The notes under the pieces are model-generated. The model did not search any database. It saw nothing but the letters and a program-made list of their open reading frames with translations, and had not been told where the DNA came from. From NCBI GenBank assembly GCA_019454045.1, contig SKCR01029070.1, forward strand, positions 62,001 to 126,000: a stretch of DNA of 64,000 bases, in the 5' to 3' direction. This stretch comes from Zanthoxylum bungeanum. Its lineage: Eukaryota > Streptophyta > Magnoliopsida > Sapindales > Rutaceae. The number at the start of each line of letters is the position of its first letter. Within the stretch, counting starts at the first letter, position 1. The position numbers and the translations under genes are program-made. Shown one piece after another: positions 20,145 to 33,144 of the stretch.

Positions 20145-21285
20145 CATTTTTAGTAAAACTTTCGGCATAATCACCTCGAAAAACTCAAAATTTCCCCAAA
20201 ATTCACCCTAAAACTATCACCACACAACAACCTTCGCCCCCAAAATCTACGAATTCAACCGATTAGTCAATCCCCAAATCAGAAATCTGCCAATTACTCA
20301 CTGCCAAACTTTCAAGTTCAGTTTCAACAAATTTCACCACACAAATCAACAACTTTCACAAATTTTCGGTCTTCCCCTTCACTGTCAATGGTTTCAAATC
20401 CAATAGCATCCAATTTTTACAAAATTAACCACACAAAGTATCCACAAATTCGGCCTTTACCCTTTTGTAAATTCAGAAATTGAGGAGCACAGATTTACCC
20501 CTTCACGATTTTACCACTCACTGTTTGATGACCGGAAATGACGATGGAGGGTCTCGGCCGTGGGTGTCTTGGCAAAGGCTTGGTCTCGGCAAGGGGTGGT
20601 TGTGTCTCAGCAAAGGCTCGGCGAAGGTGACTCACGGTGGTGTTGATGCAGTTGTGGGTTGATTCGGTCTCAGCAGTATGGATCTTGGTTTGATGGTGGC
20701 TCGGTTGAGATGGGTTTCTGGTTTCTGGTTTCGGTTGGGACTCAGTACGGCTCAGCTTGGTGGACTCGGTATGACTGGTTCGGCTTGGTTTTTGGGCAAG
20801 GTAGTGGGTCGGTCACGGCAAGGGTGGCTCGCGGTAAATGGTTCGGTGGCTGTTGGTATTGGGCTCGGTTGTGACTCGAGGAAGGCTGCTCTTTGATCAT
20901 GAATCTTGGCCGAAGGTTGGAAGCTCGGCCATGGGTCTCGGGTGTGGGTGGTGGTGGTTTGATGATTGAGTTTGTGTGGGTTATTTGTGAGATTTGATGA
21001 GTTTAGAAGGTTTTGGTTGATGATTTGGTGATTGGATGGTCGGATTTTAGTGGAAGATTGAGAGGAAATGGTGAAATATTGAAGAAGGAGAGTGAGATCT
21101 GTGCGTGGTGGCTGCTGGTTTTGGACCTGTTACCGAACTCGCGTCGCGATGCCAAATTGCTTCTTGCGTCGCGACGCTCAGTTTTTTAGGGTTAAGGTTC
21201 TGTGTTTCAGGCTCTGGTGTCGCGACGCTAAATGTTTGAGCGCCGCGACGCGGGATTTTTTTTTTGATTTGGCAAAACCAAGTCT
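20145..21285. other. B2 cargo segment, not identified
   Basis: It occupies the place where B1 has the LOG copy: B1 and B2 are alike up to about 20140 and again from about 21290. The left third is A/C-rich. The rest is G/T-rich on the + strand (CCGAG/CTCGG-rich) and contains four GCGTCGCGACGC-type palindromes at 21141-21256. Frames of 60-77 codons exist on the + strand but show no known domain. I cannot name a source gene. Confidence 0.5.
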
Positions 21286-21590
21286 TTCGACGGATAAATC
21301 CACTGGGACGCGTCTCAAGAGCTGACTCCTTACTCGGCCGTCTCTAGTGGATCAACTTTATATCTTCGTGATTTTGTCAAATTTTTATTTTGTGAAAATC
21401 CCGCTTGCACTGGCTTGCTTTGTCCTGAAAAATTCCATTTTTAATTTTTCCTGGAAAAATATCACAACATTAAAAATAATTCTACAACATGTACACACAA
21501 AACAATAAATAATTAAAATTATTGCATGGGTTGCCTCCCTGCTAGCGCTAAATTTTTCGTCTTCAGCCAGACGTGACTAAAATCCATCTG

Positions 21591-22844
21591 TCAAGGAGGT
21601 TTCAGCGTCGTTTTGGATGTCCGATTAAAGAAAATCCCATGAGCGTTGCTTTTGAATAGTCTCTTCCAACGGTAAGGTAGCGAAAAGAGTTTTGTCTCAT
21701 TCAGTGCTTGTGCCACCTTTTTAATCTTTGTCGCTTCAGTGGTTCCTAAAAAGAAAGAAAGAAAATCAGGAGGTCTCGTATGGTGCTTGACTTGGAATGG
21801 GAGTTCCATTCATTCAAGCTTCTGGGTGATATCTCTAATTTGTACTCCCCAAAACAGTGATGTTTCGCCTGAATGCTCTGGATCTTCAAAAAGATCAGAC
21901 AGTTGCTCCTCCATTTGCTCTGCTTCTTGCTCCACCTTTTCTTCACAGATGAATTTTAGAATTTCCGTATTCAACTCTTCATCTGTCATCTGTGAAATGC
22001 ATGCTTCAAAATTGTCAACCTGAGGACGTAAAGAAATGTCAGATTTTAGGTCTTCATCCTCTGATCTGGGTGAAATGATTGGCTCAGGTAGATCTTCTTC
22101 AAACATTTGTGTAATGGAAGCTCCAAGATCTTCATTTTGAGGATACAGAATTCCATCCTCAATTGTTGATGCAGTTGGTGCAAACAACTCAGCTTCATCA
22201 TCGTCAGAGTCAGAATAATAAAAATTAAATTGAGACTTTGTTGGTTCAGGCTCCTGAACTGATACCTCTGGTTGTTGATACTGCTCAGCCTCCTCCTCTA
22301 TTAAGGTGTCATTGTGAAATGATTGGTACTTGAAGGCCTCATCAGTGTCATCTGAAATTGGCTATTGAGGTATATAGTTCTGGTTTTCTGTTAGTCTCTG
22401 AATGAATTCTGATTGTCTCTGAATACTTTCAAATTGATTCTGTCATGTTTCAAGCATTGTATCCAGCTTTTCGTCTTGTTTCTTGAACCAATCTTAAAGC
22501 ATGTCAACCATTTGATCTTCCTCTGATGGTTCTGGTTCTTGATGAAAATCGTAGAAAGATGGTGGATAAGATGGAAAATATGATGGTTCTTCGTACCTTG
22601 AATGATTCCAATAATTCTGCCACTCTGAAAGGTATATACATTGATCGCTCGGGTGGTTACCATCACAAAGTACACATCTCCCCATTTCGTTCTGTTGAGC
22701 AAATGTAGAATTGTTTGATTCTGACATCCAGTTATAGTTGTTGGGCTGGACAACAGGCCTCGGAAAACCGGACTGTTGCTCCCAGATTTGGGGTGTATTT
22801 TCTTGTAAGGCTCGTAATCTTTCAATCTCCCAGTAGTGTTCCAT
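21591..22844 (-). pseudogene. B2 gag-like acidic protein, several in-frame stops
   Basis: The frame starts at 22844 (MEHYWEIERLRALQ) and has the zinc knuckle CVLCDGNHPSDQC near residue 60. It then keeps the same frame to 21591 through stops at 22494, near 22440 and 22360, and at 21810. Two of the ~25-residue Leu-x-Pro...Glu-Glu-Leu repeats are present, against three in B1. The C-terminal basic region ends RTSKTTLKPP as in B1. Confidence 0.65.
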
Positions 22845-22954
22845 TTTTCAACCACCTAAAATAAAAGAAAGAAATAAAAATTACAGATAAAAATAAAGAA
22901 AATTAGATATAAGTAAATTAGATAGCTTCAAAATTAATAACTCAAGAAAAATAA

Positions 22955-22973
22955 GTCCCCAGCAACGGCGCCA
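22955..22973 (-). other. Primer-binding site of B2, tRNA-Asp type
   Basis: On the minus strand TGGCGCCGTTGCTGGGGA stands a few bases after the 5' LTR, with one mismatch to the tRNA-Asp 3' end. Confidence 0.75.
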
Positions 22974-22979
22974 AAAACT

Positions 22980-24864
22980 TGACCGGCGTAAACACACACG
23001 TATAACGCAAGCGCACGTATCGTTCAAGTAGTATAAAAATATCGATCCCACGAGGACTTAATTCCTACTGTTGTTATTAATTATTGATACTATTTATTTA
23101 CAGGTATCTAATTATAGGGAGAAGTGAATTGATTGCTTTTGTTTGGTTGAATGTGGTTTTGCAAAATAAAATAACAACAGACTCAAAATAAAATACTAAG
23201 GAAAATAAAAGAAAAGACTCAAGGATCTAGGGTCGTGACTCCACACAATTTTATTATAAAGATGAATTGATTCTCTTATTTATGTGTAATAAATCAGTTT
23301 GCTAACCTCGAACACAAAAATATGCAAAAGCCTTTGTCGATGGTCAGACGCAAATACTCAGTATAACCCAATTGAACCCAATTGAACCATATGTCTATGT
23401 CAACCAAATTACCTGGATTCATTAAGATCAAGTTCCAATTATGGCTACCCCCGCCCGACAGGTATATGTCTATCCTGTAAGGAAATCTATTAAAGGGTTA
23501 TCTATCCTCAAGAAAGATCGTGGGCTAATGAATCTAATGCTGAAACTTAAAATCCCTATGTCTAGTTCATTTTAAGTTTACCATATCAATCTTATTGGTG
23601 ATCAGACAACAAGTAGCATTAAGCTTAAGACTCAATAAACAAACTAAAGAATTAGCCAATAAATAATTAAATCAATTATTAAGCCTAGTAATATTGTGTT
23701 TCATCACTTCCCTAGAATAAAATAAAATGCTAGGTTTAGAGGATCCACATTTAATATTTATTATCTATGAATCTCACTTACTATAATATATAAATTATTT
23801 TCTGTTCTGCTTTCTCAGGAATTAATAATGTTAAACATTTAAAACCAGCCATATAGGCGGTAATTATCTGTCACACAAAGACCAGCCATATAGGCGGTAA
23901 AGTAATTTATTTTTAACCCGACCATATAGGCGGTAATAAAATCTGACATTAATTAATCCGGTTAAATTATAATTTATAAATTATAGTTAAGTGAGATTTA
24001 CCTAGATAATTATATTAAATATTTCACCTTTTACCCCAGCAGAAATTTAACTACAAAACATAAAAGAAAAGAGAAGAAGAAGAACTATTATTATTACTGA
24101 AAATTAAAATACATAATTAAAAATATTATTTATATATACAAAACTAGATGCAATCCGCTAAAAACAGGGAAAAGCTCCCAAGGAAAGCACACCAAATGAA
24201 ATGAAGAGGAGCTCAATTTATAGGCACATTCGGCATCTAGCGTCGCGACGCCAGCACGCGTCTTTGGTCCACGTGGGTTGACCACGTGCGTTCTATCGGC
24301 AAAATCAGGAGGTGACACGTGTCACGTGGCAGAGCGGCGCAATCAAAGAGCGACACGTGGCAGCATGTGATTGGCTGGCTTTTCGGTCCAATAAGAATCT
24401 GACACGTGGCACGCGCTTAGGATCGGTCAAATGAGAGGTCGACACGTGGCAACATGTGATTCGTTCAATATTCGGTCCAATGAGAAGGCGACACATGGCA
24501 CGCGCATAGTTTGGTCCAATAGTATTGTGACATGTGGCATTAGGCGCATTTTAGCAAATCTTCTGTGATGATGACACGTGGCACGACGCACGTTAGCAAA
24601 TCAAACCAATCAGATTCTGATACGTGTCAACAGCGTACGTTAGCAGACGCGGCTCACTTTAGGCGTCGCGACGCTGGAAAATTACCGAATTGCCCTTTTG
24701 TCATTTTTTTCTCTATTTTGGCCCCAAATTGCTTCAAATGCTTCCCAAACTTTATTTATCTGCAAAACAACACAAAACACATCAAAATGTTCACGAAACC
24801 CGAGAAACTATACAAAATATTAGGTTAGATGAGTGGGAAATAGTGATATAAATACCACTCATCA
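22980..24864 (-). repeat. B2 5' LTR (right)
   Basis: It begins TGACCGGCGTAAAC and ends ACCACTCATCA. It is very similar to 16876-18772. Differences include a lost GCGTCGCGACGC copy near 24660 and point changes in two G-boxes (near 24492 and 24531). Confidence 0.9.
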
Positions 24865-24869
24865 AGTAT

Positions 24870-25989
24870 GCCGCGGGAAGGGTAGCCGGGTCTCAGGCCG
24901 AGTTGCAGAAACTCAGGGATCAGGTAGAGTCAGTTACACGCAAGATGAGGGGTAAGCATGAGGACCGACTAGACTACGAGGTGATGAATTTTGAGGAGCT
25001 GTTGCCTTCTCAGTTCAATATGCCCGACATAGCTAAGTTCAACGGGAACGGGGATCCGAGGGTCCATATCCGACAGTATGTTTCTGTTATGAGTTCGGTG
25101 GGTCTGTCGAAGCGTCAGGTTCAGAAGATGTTTGGGATGTCGCTTGAGGGGGCACCCATGGTGTGGTATCATGGCCTTGAGAGGAAGGTCAATGATGATT
25201 GGAGGGCATTGGCGGAGGCTTTTCCGAACTAGTATATCACGGATTTGGAGATCGACTTGTCGCTTCTCGACTTGGAGAATACCAAACAGAAGCCAGAGGA
25301 GAGCTTCAAGGATTATGTAGATCGCTGGAGAAGCCAGCTCTTGAAAATACAGACTCGGCCCTCGGAGAAAGACCAGATCAAGATGATCATCAAGGGTACT
25401 AAGCCCTCTATTTACGACAAGCTGAGGAGGATGACCTCTATGATCGGCGATTTTTGACAGTTGAGGGAGACTGTTACAGACATTGAGGAGGAAGAAGCTG
25501 AGAATATGAAGTTTTATGGCCAGAATAGAAGGGCTATTAGGGGGCCTTCTGAGACTAAGCCCGCTACTGCTGAGGTCGCTGCCGTAAAAAATAGATGATT
25601 CTCCAATCTTGGTAAACCTTTGTCAAAGGTGTTTGAAAAGCTGAAGATGCAAGGACTCCTAAAACCTTTAGAACATAGACCATTTCCAAACCCTGTGCCA
25701 CCTCACCTCAACCTAAACTTGTACTGTTACTTCAATCAAGAAAAAGGTCATGACACCGACAACTGCACCCACCTTAGGCATGAGATCCAAAACCTCATTG
25801 ACGCCAATAAAAATTCCCGATCCAGAAAAAGAACAACCCAACACACACAGAAACCCTCTACCTAACTACTACTCTGTTCCACCACCCACCTACATGATCA
25901 ACTCCAGCCTACCCGAAACCTTTGTCCTCCAAACTCTCAACCACCAAGCTTCTTGCATGGTGATAGGGGATGGCAACAGTGAAGAACCA
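24870..25989 (+). pseudogene. gag: gag of element C, main part
   Basis: The frame from 24870 encodes the retrotransposon gag core (Lys-Phe-Asn-Gly-x-Gly-Asp-Pro, then Trp-Tyr and a Glu-Ser-Phe-Lys-Asp-Tyr block typical of Ogre/Tat capsid). It has stops at 25230 and 25455 and ends near 25599. The C-terminal part follows from 25600, with Leu-Tyr-Cys-x2-Phe-Asn-x4-Gly-His-Asp-Thr-x2-Cys, where the usual second-position His of the knuckle is Asn. After about 25810 the reading shifts frame to a Pro/Asn-rich tail that ends at 25989. It is decayed. Gag would have formed the element's capsid. Confidence 0.75.
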
Positions 25990-27205
25990 TAGGCTGAGGA
26001 AGAAGACAATGTTGCAGACGATGAAGATGTTTTCCCTGGTTTATTTGATTACAATCCTGCATTTTTAATAAAGACATTGATTTTTGCCTACGTGTTCGAG
26101 TTTTTTCCTCAATAGTTAAGCGTGAGTCCGATGATGAAATTGTTTGCTTTAGAGTGAAACCTTAGAAACGATAAGTGCGAGAGGTACTCTCATCCGATAT
26201 TTTGAGTAGTTGTTCTTGACTAGACTCGCGAGCACTTAATTATAGGATCTTAGCAGTGAAAGCCTGAGTAGTCGGCAAGATGACTAGTTGAAGAGATTGC
26301 GGATCGATGAATGACCGCTCGCTTAGATGTCTATCCTGACTTACTTATTTTACGATATGTGGTATGGTTGGAAACAAAAGAAAAGTCTCTAAAGCAGAAA
26401 ATATAAACCACCTATAACCGATAAGCGTGAAGCTACCCATGGGGAGTATTAGGACCACCATGAGGAGAAATGCTACCTTAAATGGTAGGTGTGTTGAAAA
26501 AAATGAAGAGACGAAAGAAAAGAAAAAGAAAATCATATCGCATTGAGTACAGAGAAGTAATTACAGAGCATGATCAAGACATCTAGGTTGGTTTGACCCC
26601 TCGATCCCATTCTTTGAAACAAAATCATTGAGTTGGCTTACCCAAGGATCAAGCTGTAAAAGAACCTTAGCGCACACACACTTTGAGTCTGGTTCAGATC
26701 ATTTATTCAAACAGTTGGATTTGAGTTACATCGAGTACTTTGAAGGTTCTCCGGCTTTGACACTGGGCATCCTTTGAGGACGATAATATGTATAACTATT
26801 GAGACTATTTCGTAAGAGGCAATATAGTATGTTGATATGGAACGTCACATCACATGATTTACTTTGACCTGGTGCAAGCAGAAAAGAGCCGAAAGCTAAA
26901 CCAAGTCTGGGGGCGACCAGTCTACCACCTCGCGAATAAGGGACATATTGGAATCTTGAGTCATGGGATCAAAGAGAACTGAGCAATCACCGGAAGAGAA
27001 CTGGCAAAAGGAAACTGTAAGCATGCCCAGGGGGCGACCAAAGACATTAGTAGGCGAAGGGCGCCAGAGAGCACAATGAAGGCCTAACCCAGCAGAATAG
27101 GAAACACATCCATGCATACATGCATACACGTCACATGCACGCAATTTTTGTCTTGTTTTTATTCGCAGGTTTTGAAGAAAAGGAGAAAATCGGCAAAGAC
27201 AATCA
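25990..27205 (+). other. Non-coding 3' region of element C
   Basis: No RT, integrase or other domain is found. A purine-rich stretch with GGGGGCGACCA occurs at about 26910 and again at 27030, resembling the polypurine tract at 27706. Only frames of up to 82 codons are seen. Confidence 0.55.
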
Positions 27206-27560
27206 ACACAAATTTGGGAATAAAGCCCACAATCAATTCAGTTCGGGAACAAAGCCCGCACAATCAACATAAGTTCAGGAACAAAGCCCAGGGAATAAAG
27301 CCCACAATCAACACAGTTCAGGAACAAAGCCCAGGGAACAAAGCCCACTCTCATCTCAATTCGGGAACAAAGCCCACTCTCAACACAGTTAGGGAATAAA
27401 GCCCACTCTCTACACAGTCCGGGAACAAAGCCCATAGATGGTTCGGGAACAAAGCCCATAGGTCAAAGCACCTCGCCATCCATTTAATTCAGTTTGGGAA
27501 CAAAACCGAGAAATCAAAAGCAGCTCACTCGGTGGTTCGGGAACAAAGCCTAGGGGTCGA
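27206..27560. repeat. Degenerate tandem array with core GGGAACAAAGCCCA
   Basis: About twelve copies of TTCGGGAACAAAGCCCA-like cores are spaced roughly 17-40 bp apart, just upstream of the polypurine tract. Tat/Ogre elements are known for variable tandem repeats in this position. Confidence 0.8.
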
Positions 27561-27705
27561 AGCACCTCACCACCAGATCAACTCAGTGTGAAGCATCTCA
27601 GAACAACCGATAAGTTCGGCAATAGCTGGCGAGCCGGGTAAGTAAAAAAATACATGCATGACTTTGATAGGATTGTCATTGTCACACACTGCACAAGTCC
27701 CATCA

Positions 27706-27718
27706 AAGTGGGGGCGAC
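27706..27718 (+). other. Polypurine tract of element C
   Basis: AAGTGGGGGCGAC directly precedes the 3' LTR start TGTAGACACTGC. Confidence 0.65.
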
Positions 27719-30700
27719 TGTAGACACTGCATTTTTGCATAAAGCCCAATGATGAGCCTCGTATGGAGGCACTGCCCGATAAGTTGCGGAAGCGCGGGAA
27801 ACGGACGTCGGAAGGAAAAATTTAAAAATACATACATCAACAGATTTAACTCGCTAATTAGCCTCGAGTCGCTCGATTAATCCCTGTTTTAAAATTTTAG
27901 CCTCGGCCCAAAACCAGAAACCCACGCCCAAGGCCCACCAAAGCTCAATCCAAAAATATTTAAAATATTTAAAACACATGTCACAAATCTAATCAAATCA
28001 AATTAAATCTCAATCCTAAATCAAAATAAATCCCCTTCCTAATCTAAATAGATCACCTACTAAATTAAAGATATTCCCCCACCAAAAATATAAAATTTAT
28101 TTCCCTAAATAATTTAATTAAATACACCCCACATTTATTTGATTTGTTTCCCTTTTTGAGCCATGCACACACAAGGAAACCTTAGCATGCACCATTATAA
28201 AAAGAGACCAAAATCAACCCTAATGCTTCCTTGGCACTCTCTCCCCCTTGAACTCACGCCTCTCTCTAAAAAATCACAAAAAAAAACCCTAACTCATCTC
28301 TCTCATCATTCCCTTCACGCACCACTAAAAAAAAACTGATTCACTCATTCAACACACACCTTGCTCACCAAAGACAAAATCGCCACTCAGCCCTATGACC
28401 TTATCACAAATCGACACACACATTCACACAAATAAAGAAAACTAGACGCCACTCACAAAACAAGACGATACACGCTACACACAAATAAATCCAACAGCGA
28501 TTCACGCGACACCCCACTAGCCAACACACCCAGCAGCCCTTCACGCAAAACCTCACCAGCCCACTCACCCAGCAGCCCTTCACGTAACACCTCACTAGCC
28601 AACCTCGCCGTACAAATCAGCAAGCCACACGCAGGCCATTAACGCATACAACCGACGCATACACACAAACGGACATTAATAACCGACCAAAACTGCCCTT
28701 TCACCGAACAAACCAATAACGTCCAAAATAGTGACCCCCAAATACCCTAAAACAGTCCCCATAACCAGTCCAGAACACGCACGAACAACCCCCCATAAAC
28801 CGAGAGTAAACCAGCCCCTAAATCGGTCCAAAACAGTCCCAAAAATACCCCAAAACCGTGACCCAATATCACTCAAAAACAGTAGCCAAATCGACCCAAG
28901 AACAGCAGCAAAACAGTACGAAAACAGTGAAGAAAAATAGTGGAAAAGGCAGTCTAAAACAGCGGCGAACCAGAAAAATAGCGGAGCATTAACCCTTCCG
29001 GCGACGACGTAACACACTTCCGATGAGCATCATAAAAGGTAAGACCTGAGGGCCCCCCTTTTATTATTTATCTTTTCAGTTATTCTTTGTCGATCATTCG
29101 CATGCATCGTTGTATTTTACGTATGGTTTCATTTGTGTTGCATCTTAATAGGTACGACCTGAGTGCTCCCTTGCGGTATATCGGATGGAAACCCAGACGT
29201 AAATTCCGTAGCCGAATCCGAATGGACGGTAGTGCGGTCTGTACTTGGGATACAACTCCACGTACCGCTTGAGAAACTTTCAAGCACGTGTTACATTTTG
29301 GTATTTAATTTTATGTTTATTGTTCCGCTATTTATTTTCCATATATTATTTCTTTGTTCATGCATTGTTAATCTGGATGCGCATGGGCTAATCATGCGGG
29401 GTAAATGTCATTTATTCAAGGGAAATGCCTAAAGGCTACCTTTACCACGATGTTTTACCGCGCCGGACGAAGTACGTTTGATTGAACGTGAGATATATTC
29501 AATCAGGCATACGAGGTCCCATATTATTGCTTTATTTATTTTCTATGCATTGTTACTTGATGCGCATGGGCTAATCACATTGGTTTAAAGGTCCTCTACT
29601 TGAGGGAGAAAAAGCCTAAAAGGCAACCTTTACCACAATATTTTGCCGCGCCTTTTCATTATTATGTATTTACCTTTTGCATATTATTACTTTGTTTACG
29701 CATGCATTGCTATCTAGTGCGCATGGGCTAATCACATGGGTTAAAGGTCCTCCGTTCGAGGGAAACGCCTAAAGGCTACCTTTACCATGATGTTTTGCCG
29801 CACCGGACGAAGTACGTTTAATTGAACATGAGATATGTTCAATTGGGTATACAAGGTTCCATATTATTTATTTGTTTATTCATGTATTGCTACTTGATGT
29901 GCATGGGCTAATCATGTAGGTTAAAGGTCCTTCATTCGAGGGAAATGCCTAAAGGCTACCTTTACCACGATGTTTTGCCGCGCCCTTCTCCTATTGATTG
30001 CGCTATTCGTCTTTGTCATGGTTGTCATTTTACATCTTTTCATTTTCGCATTCGTGCCATGTTTATGTTTGAGTGTTTGCTTCTAACGGTATATCGGATG
30101 GAAACCCATACATAAATTTCGTAGCCGAATCCGAATGGACGATATTGCGGTCTGTACTTGGGATACAACTCCACGTACCGCTTGAGCAACATTCATACAT
30201 GTTTCCGTGTCATTTTAGATACCACTTTGGTAATCTCGTTCGAACGCGTTATCAAACGCTACTCAAACGCATGCATTATGTTTACCGTTCGAACGCGTTA
30301 TCAAACGCACCACGAACGTGCATGCAGTGGATCGACTTCTTTTCATAATATTTCGTGCATGTTTGCTTATTTAAGTCATTTCTTTCGCATTACATAATTA
30401 ACCATACCATTTCATTATTGACGCTTTTACCGTTATTAATTATTTATATTTCTGTATTTATTTATTTGATATGGTCATGAGATTGTGTACTCGCTTTTAT
30501 TATTAATGCCTTTTATAGTTGTTATTAGTTACACTATTGCGCTTCATCGTTTAATACGTTTATGAATTATGCATTTTGCCTTCATTTTTATTTACGATTA
30601 TGGGTATGCAATCTTGTGTGTTGATTACATTATCTTGCATGTGTTACATAAGACTTGGTTATTCTATTGCATAAATCTTTTCATTACAATTGGCATAAGT

Positions 30701-30893
30701 AAGGGACCATTCCGAACCCAACGGTTTGAGGTCTTCCCTTGTGAGGGGTGAGTGCGGCCTTAAATCATTTCCCAGTTCACACTGGGTGGCGACTCCATTT
30801 TATTTCTCTGGTTTAGTCCCCCGCGGGCTACTCCGTACTCCCGACCGGGCCGCGAGCCCGGACACCGTCGTCCACTTCTGTACCTCGTCTACA
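27719..30893 (+). repeat. 3' LTR of element C, complete (3175 bp)
   Basis: It starts TGTAGACACTGCATTTTTGC and ends CTCGTCTACA, so it has inverted TG/CA ends. The flank after it begins GATAG. It is uninterrupted and so gives the empty-site sequence for the A and B1 insertions in the other LTR. It carries the same repeat complex (about 29170-30195) and a two-unit version of the 48-bp minisatellite. Confidence 0.88.
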
Positions 30894-31483
30894 GATAGGT
30901 CTTAAATAACTACTTTTATTGTAAAATATCTTATTCCATATTACACACATTACACCTTATTCAATATTTTATTTTTATAATTTCTCACTAGAAGCTTGAA
31001 GATATGGAAATGATGTGTAAATATATATTTTTGTGCAATAAATGATAAATTATATTGAAGAAGATCAATATATTTAAATGATATGTACATGACGATATTT
31101 CTCAATAAAGATAGCCGAGTCACAAATTGAAACTTTATTTATCAAGTGATCAATAAGAATGTTTCACTTAAGGCACTATCAATTAGATAATTGATCAATG
31201 AAGCAATAATGCCACATTGAAGGGAAGCATCCATTGAGGGAAACATACTTATTAAGTTAATGATTTGAAGGAAACTACACACACGGTACTCTTTCTCATT
31301 CACTAGTTTTTTTGTCACAGTCATTGGGTTTTTCCTAATAAGGTTTTAATGATACTGTTTGGGCATAATTATATTATAGATGAACATCTAGTGTACTCTT
31401 TTTTTAGCTAGTCTTTTTCCCACGTGATTTTTAACTAGTAACTAATAGATAAGCCACGCAATGTGCTGCTCATCTTATTAAAG

Positions 31484-31539
<56 letters not shown>

Positions 31540-32588
31540 AATAATAATAATAATAATTAATATCGTACCTTTAATTATAGTTGTCCAGACAATGTAATTT
31601 TTTTAACATTCTCTCAAATTAACACATATTACTTATAATTTATTCCATTTTACAACTCTTTATTGATAGAGAAGAAATCTCTTTGTACAAGTATAGATTT
31701 ATCTAGCTTGTGTACACTTATATTTAACTTAATATAATTTATGACTCTTGAACTTCTACTAATAAATAAGTGATAGTTAATGAAGAATGTGAAAAATTAA
31801 ACATTAATAATCCATTTCAATAAATAAACATTTAATTAACAAATTTTCAATCATTAAAAACATAAGAAAACGAAGAGTTAGGAAAATAAAAAGTTTGAAA
31901 ATAAAGAATATGAAAAGTTGAAACACTAATAACTCATTTGAAATGATATTATTTAATTAACATATTTTTAATAATTAATAATTTTAGAAAACGAAAATTT
32001 TGGAGGAAGAATGTGAAGAATTATACATTAATAATTCATATTAAATATTAATAACCTACATGGGCCTACATGGGCAGTCTCAAAGAAAAAAACGCTTACG
32101 TGAATAGCCTAAAAATGAATTTATTTCTCAACTTTTATATATTATATAGATGATTTTAACAAGACATATTCTTTATACGATGGACATGTAAGGGGAAATA
32201 TTATGAATATGATCAATCATATATGAATATCTATCAATCATATATTATGTTGCAACTCAAGACATTTGACATTTCCCATTAACTTATCATCTCCCCACTT
32301 TCTCCTATTATATCCTCAAATTAAGGTCATTTGTCCCCTTATATTTATGATTCCTTAATTAGCACTTATGGTTGTATGCCTATAAAATGAAGGCTTTGAT
32401 CCCTACTCTGTACACTTAAACTATGAATAATATAAGATGAATTAATTCTCATAATTTAAATTCCATTATTAACCTATATTTTGTAATTCTTTTTCTTTTC
32501 CTTTATTATTTAACAAAGTTGAATATAATAAAGATAAGTTAAGAAACAAAGTTTGATATAATAGAACTAAGTTAAGCTGCATTATTGA
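30894..32588. other. Intergenic AT-rich DNA
   Basis: No gene or clear element is seen. It contains a (TA)n microsatellite at 31488-31535 followed by (ATA/AAT)n to about 31558. Confidence 0.6.
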
Positions 32589-32596
32589 ACAGAGAG

Positions 32597-33144
32597 TAGG
32601 GGTGGTAAAACGAATCAACGAATCGAATTTGTATTGAATCCTAAACGAATCGAATCGAAATGTGATGGATACGTATTCGATACGTTTATTAAACGAATCA
32701 TAATATCAGGATTCGTATTCGATTCGTTTATTAAACGAATCGAATACGAATATTCGTTTAGTCATGATATTATTAATATCATAATTTACCATAGTTGATT
32801 TACATGAATTCTTCATAAATATATACATATAAAATATGTAATAAATATATTTATTAAAAATACATCACCAAATATCGAAAATGTTATTTTTTTCTATGGT
32901 AATTAGTCATAATTTCTCGAATCTTAATTGGAAAATAACAATTACTAGTAAAAGAAAATAATAAAACGAATCATAAACAAATAAACGAATTCATGAGCTT
33001 AAATTCGTATTCGATTCGTTTAATAAACGAATAGAATCGAATTTACCCATTTATTAAACGAATCCATTTTTTCAAACCTGTATTTGCTTTAAAGCGAATC
33101 GAATCGAACGAATAAACGAATCCTGACTCAAATTACCACCTCTA
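32597..33144. mobile_element. hAT-type MITE (548 bp)
   Basis: The terminal inverted repeats are TAGGGGTGGTAA and TTACCACCTCTA. An 8-bp TSD ACAGAGAG lies at 32589-32596 and 33145-33152, the size made by hAT transposases. The interior is full of direct and inverted CGAATC/GATTCG and TTATTAAACGAAT motifs and has no ORF. Confidence 0.85.

Larger units (their letters stand above)
16876..24864 (-). mobile_element. Element B2: second member of the B family, with G-box LTRs
   Basis: The LTRs lie at 16876-18772 and 22980-24864. The 5-bp TSD AGTAT (16871-16875, 24865-24869) is inside C's gag. The polypurine tract is at 18773-18788, and the primer site (minus) at 22955-22973 has one mismatch to tRNA-Asp. 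The layout is as in B1, but the LTR promoter array and the internal cargo (about 20145-21285) are different. No pol is present. Confidence 0.85.
4724..30893 (+). mobile_element. Element C: Ogre/Tat-like Ty3/gypsy element, non-autonomous, split by B1 and B2
   Basis: The ends match TGTAGAC...GTCTACA LTRs. The order on the + strand is 5' LTR (4724-7492 plus 15261-15338, with its first ~390 bp displaced off-window by element A), primer site, leader, gag (16660-16875 plus 24870-25989), a non-coding 3' region with tandem repeats, a polypurine tract and the 3' LTR (27719-30893). Gag similarity and the GHDT zinc-knuckle context point to the Ogre/Tat lineage. No protease, RT, RNase H or integrase is present, so it would need an autonomous partner. 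The 3' flank begins GATAG; the matching left TSD is not in view. Confidence 0.75.

Noticed and set aside
20480..21325. Short + strand frames in the B2 cargo as a Gly/Trp-rich protein
   Set aside because: Frames are 60-77 codons, overlap each other in different phases and show no domain. The G/T-rich composition explains them.
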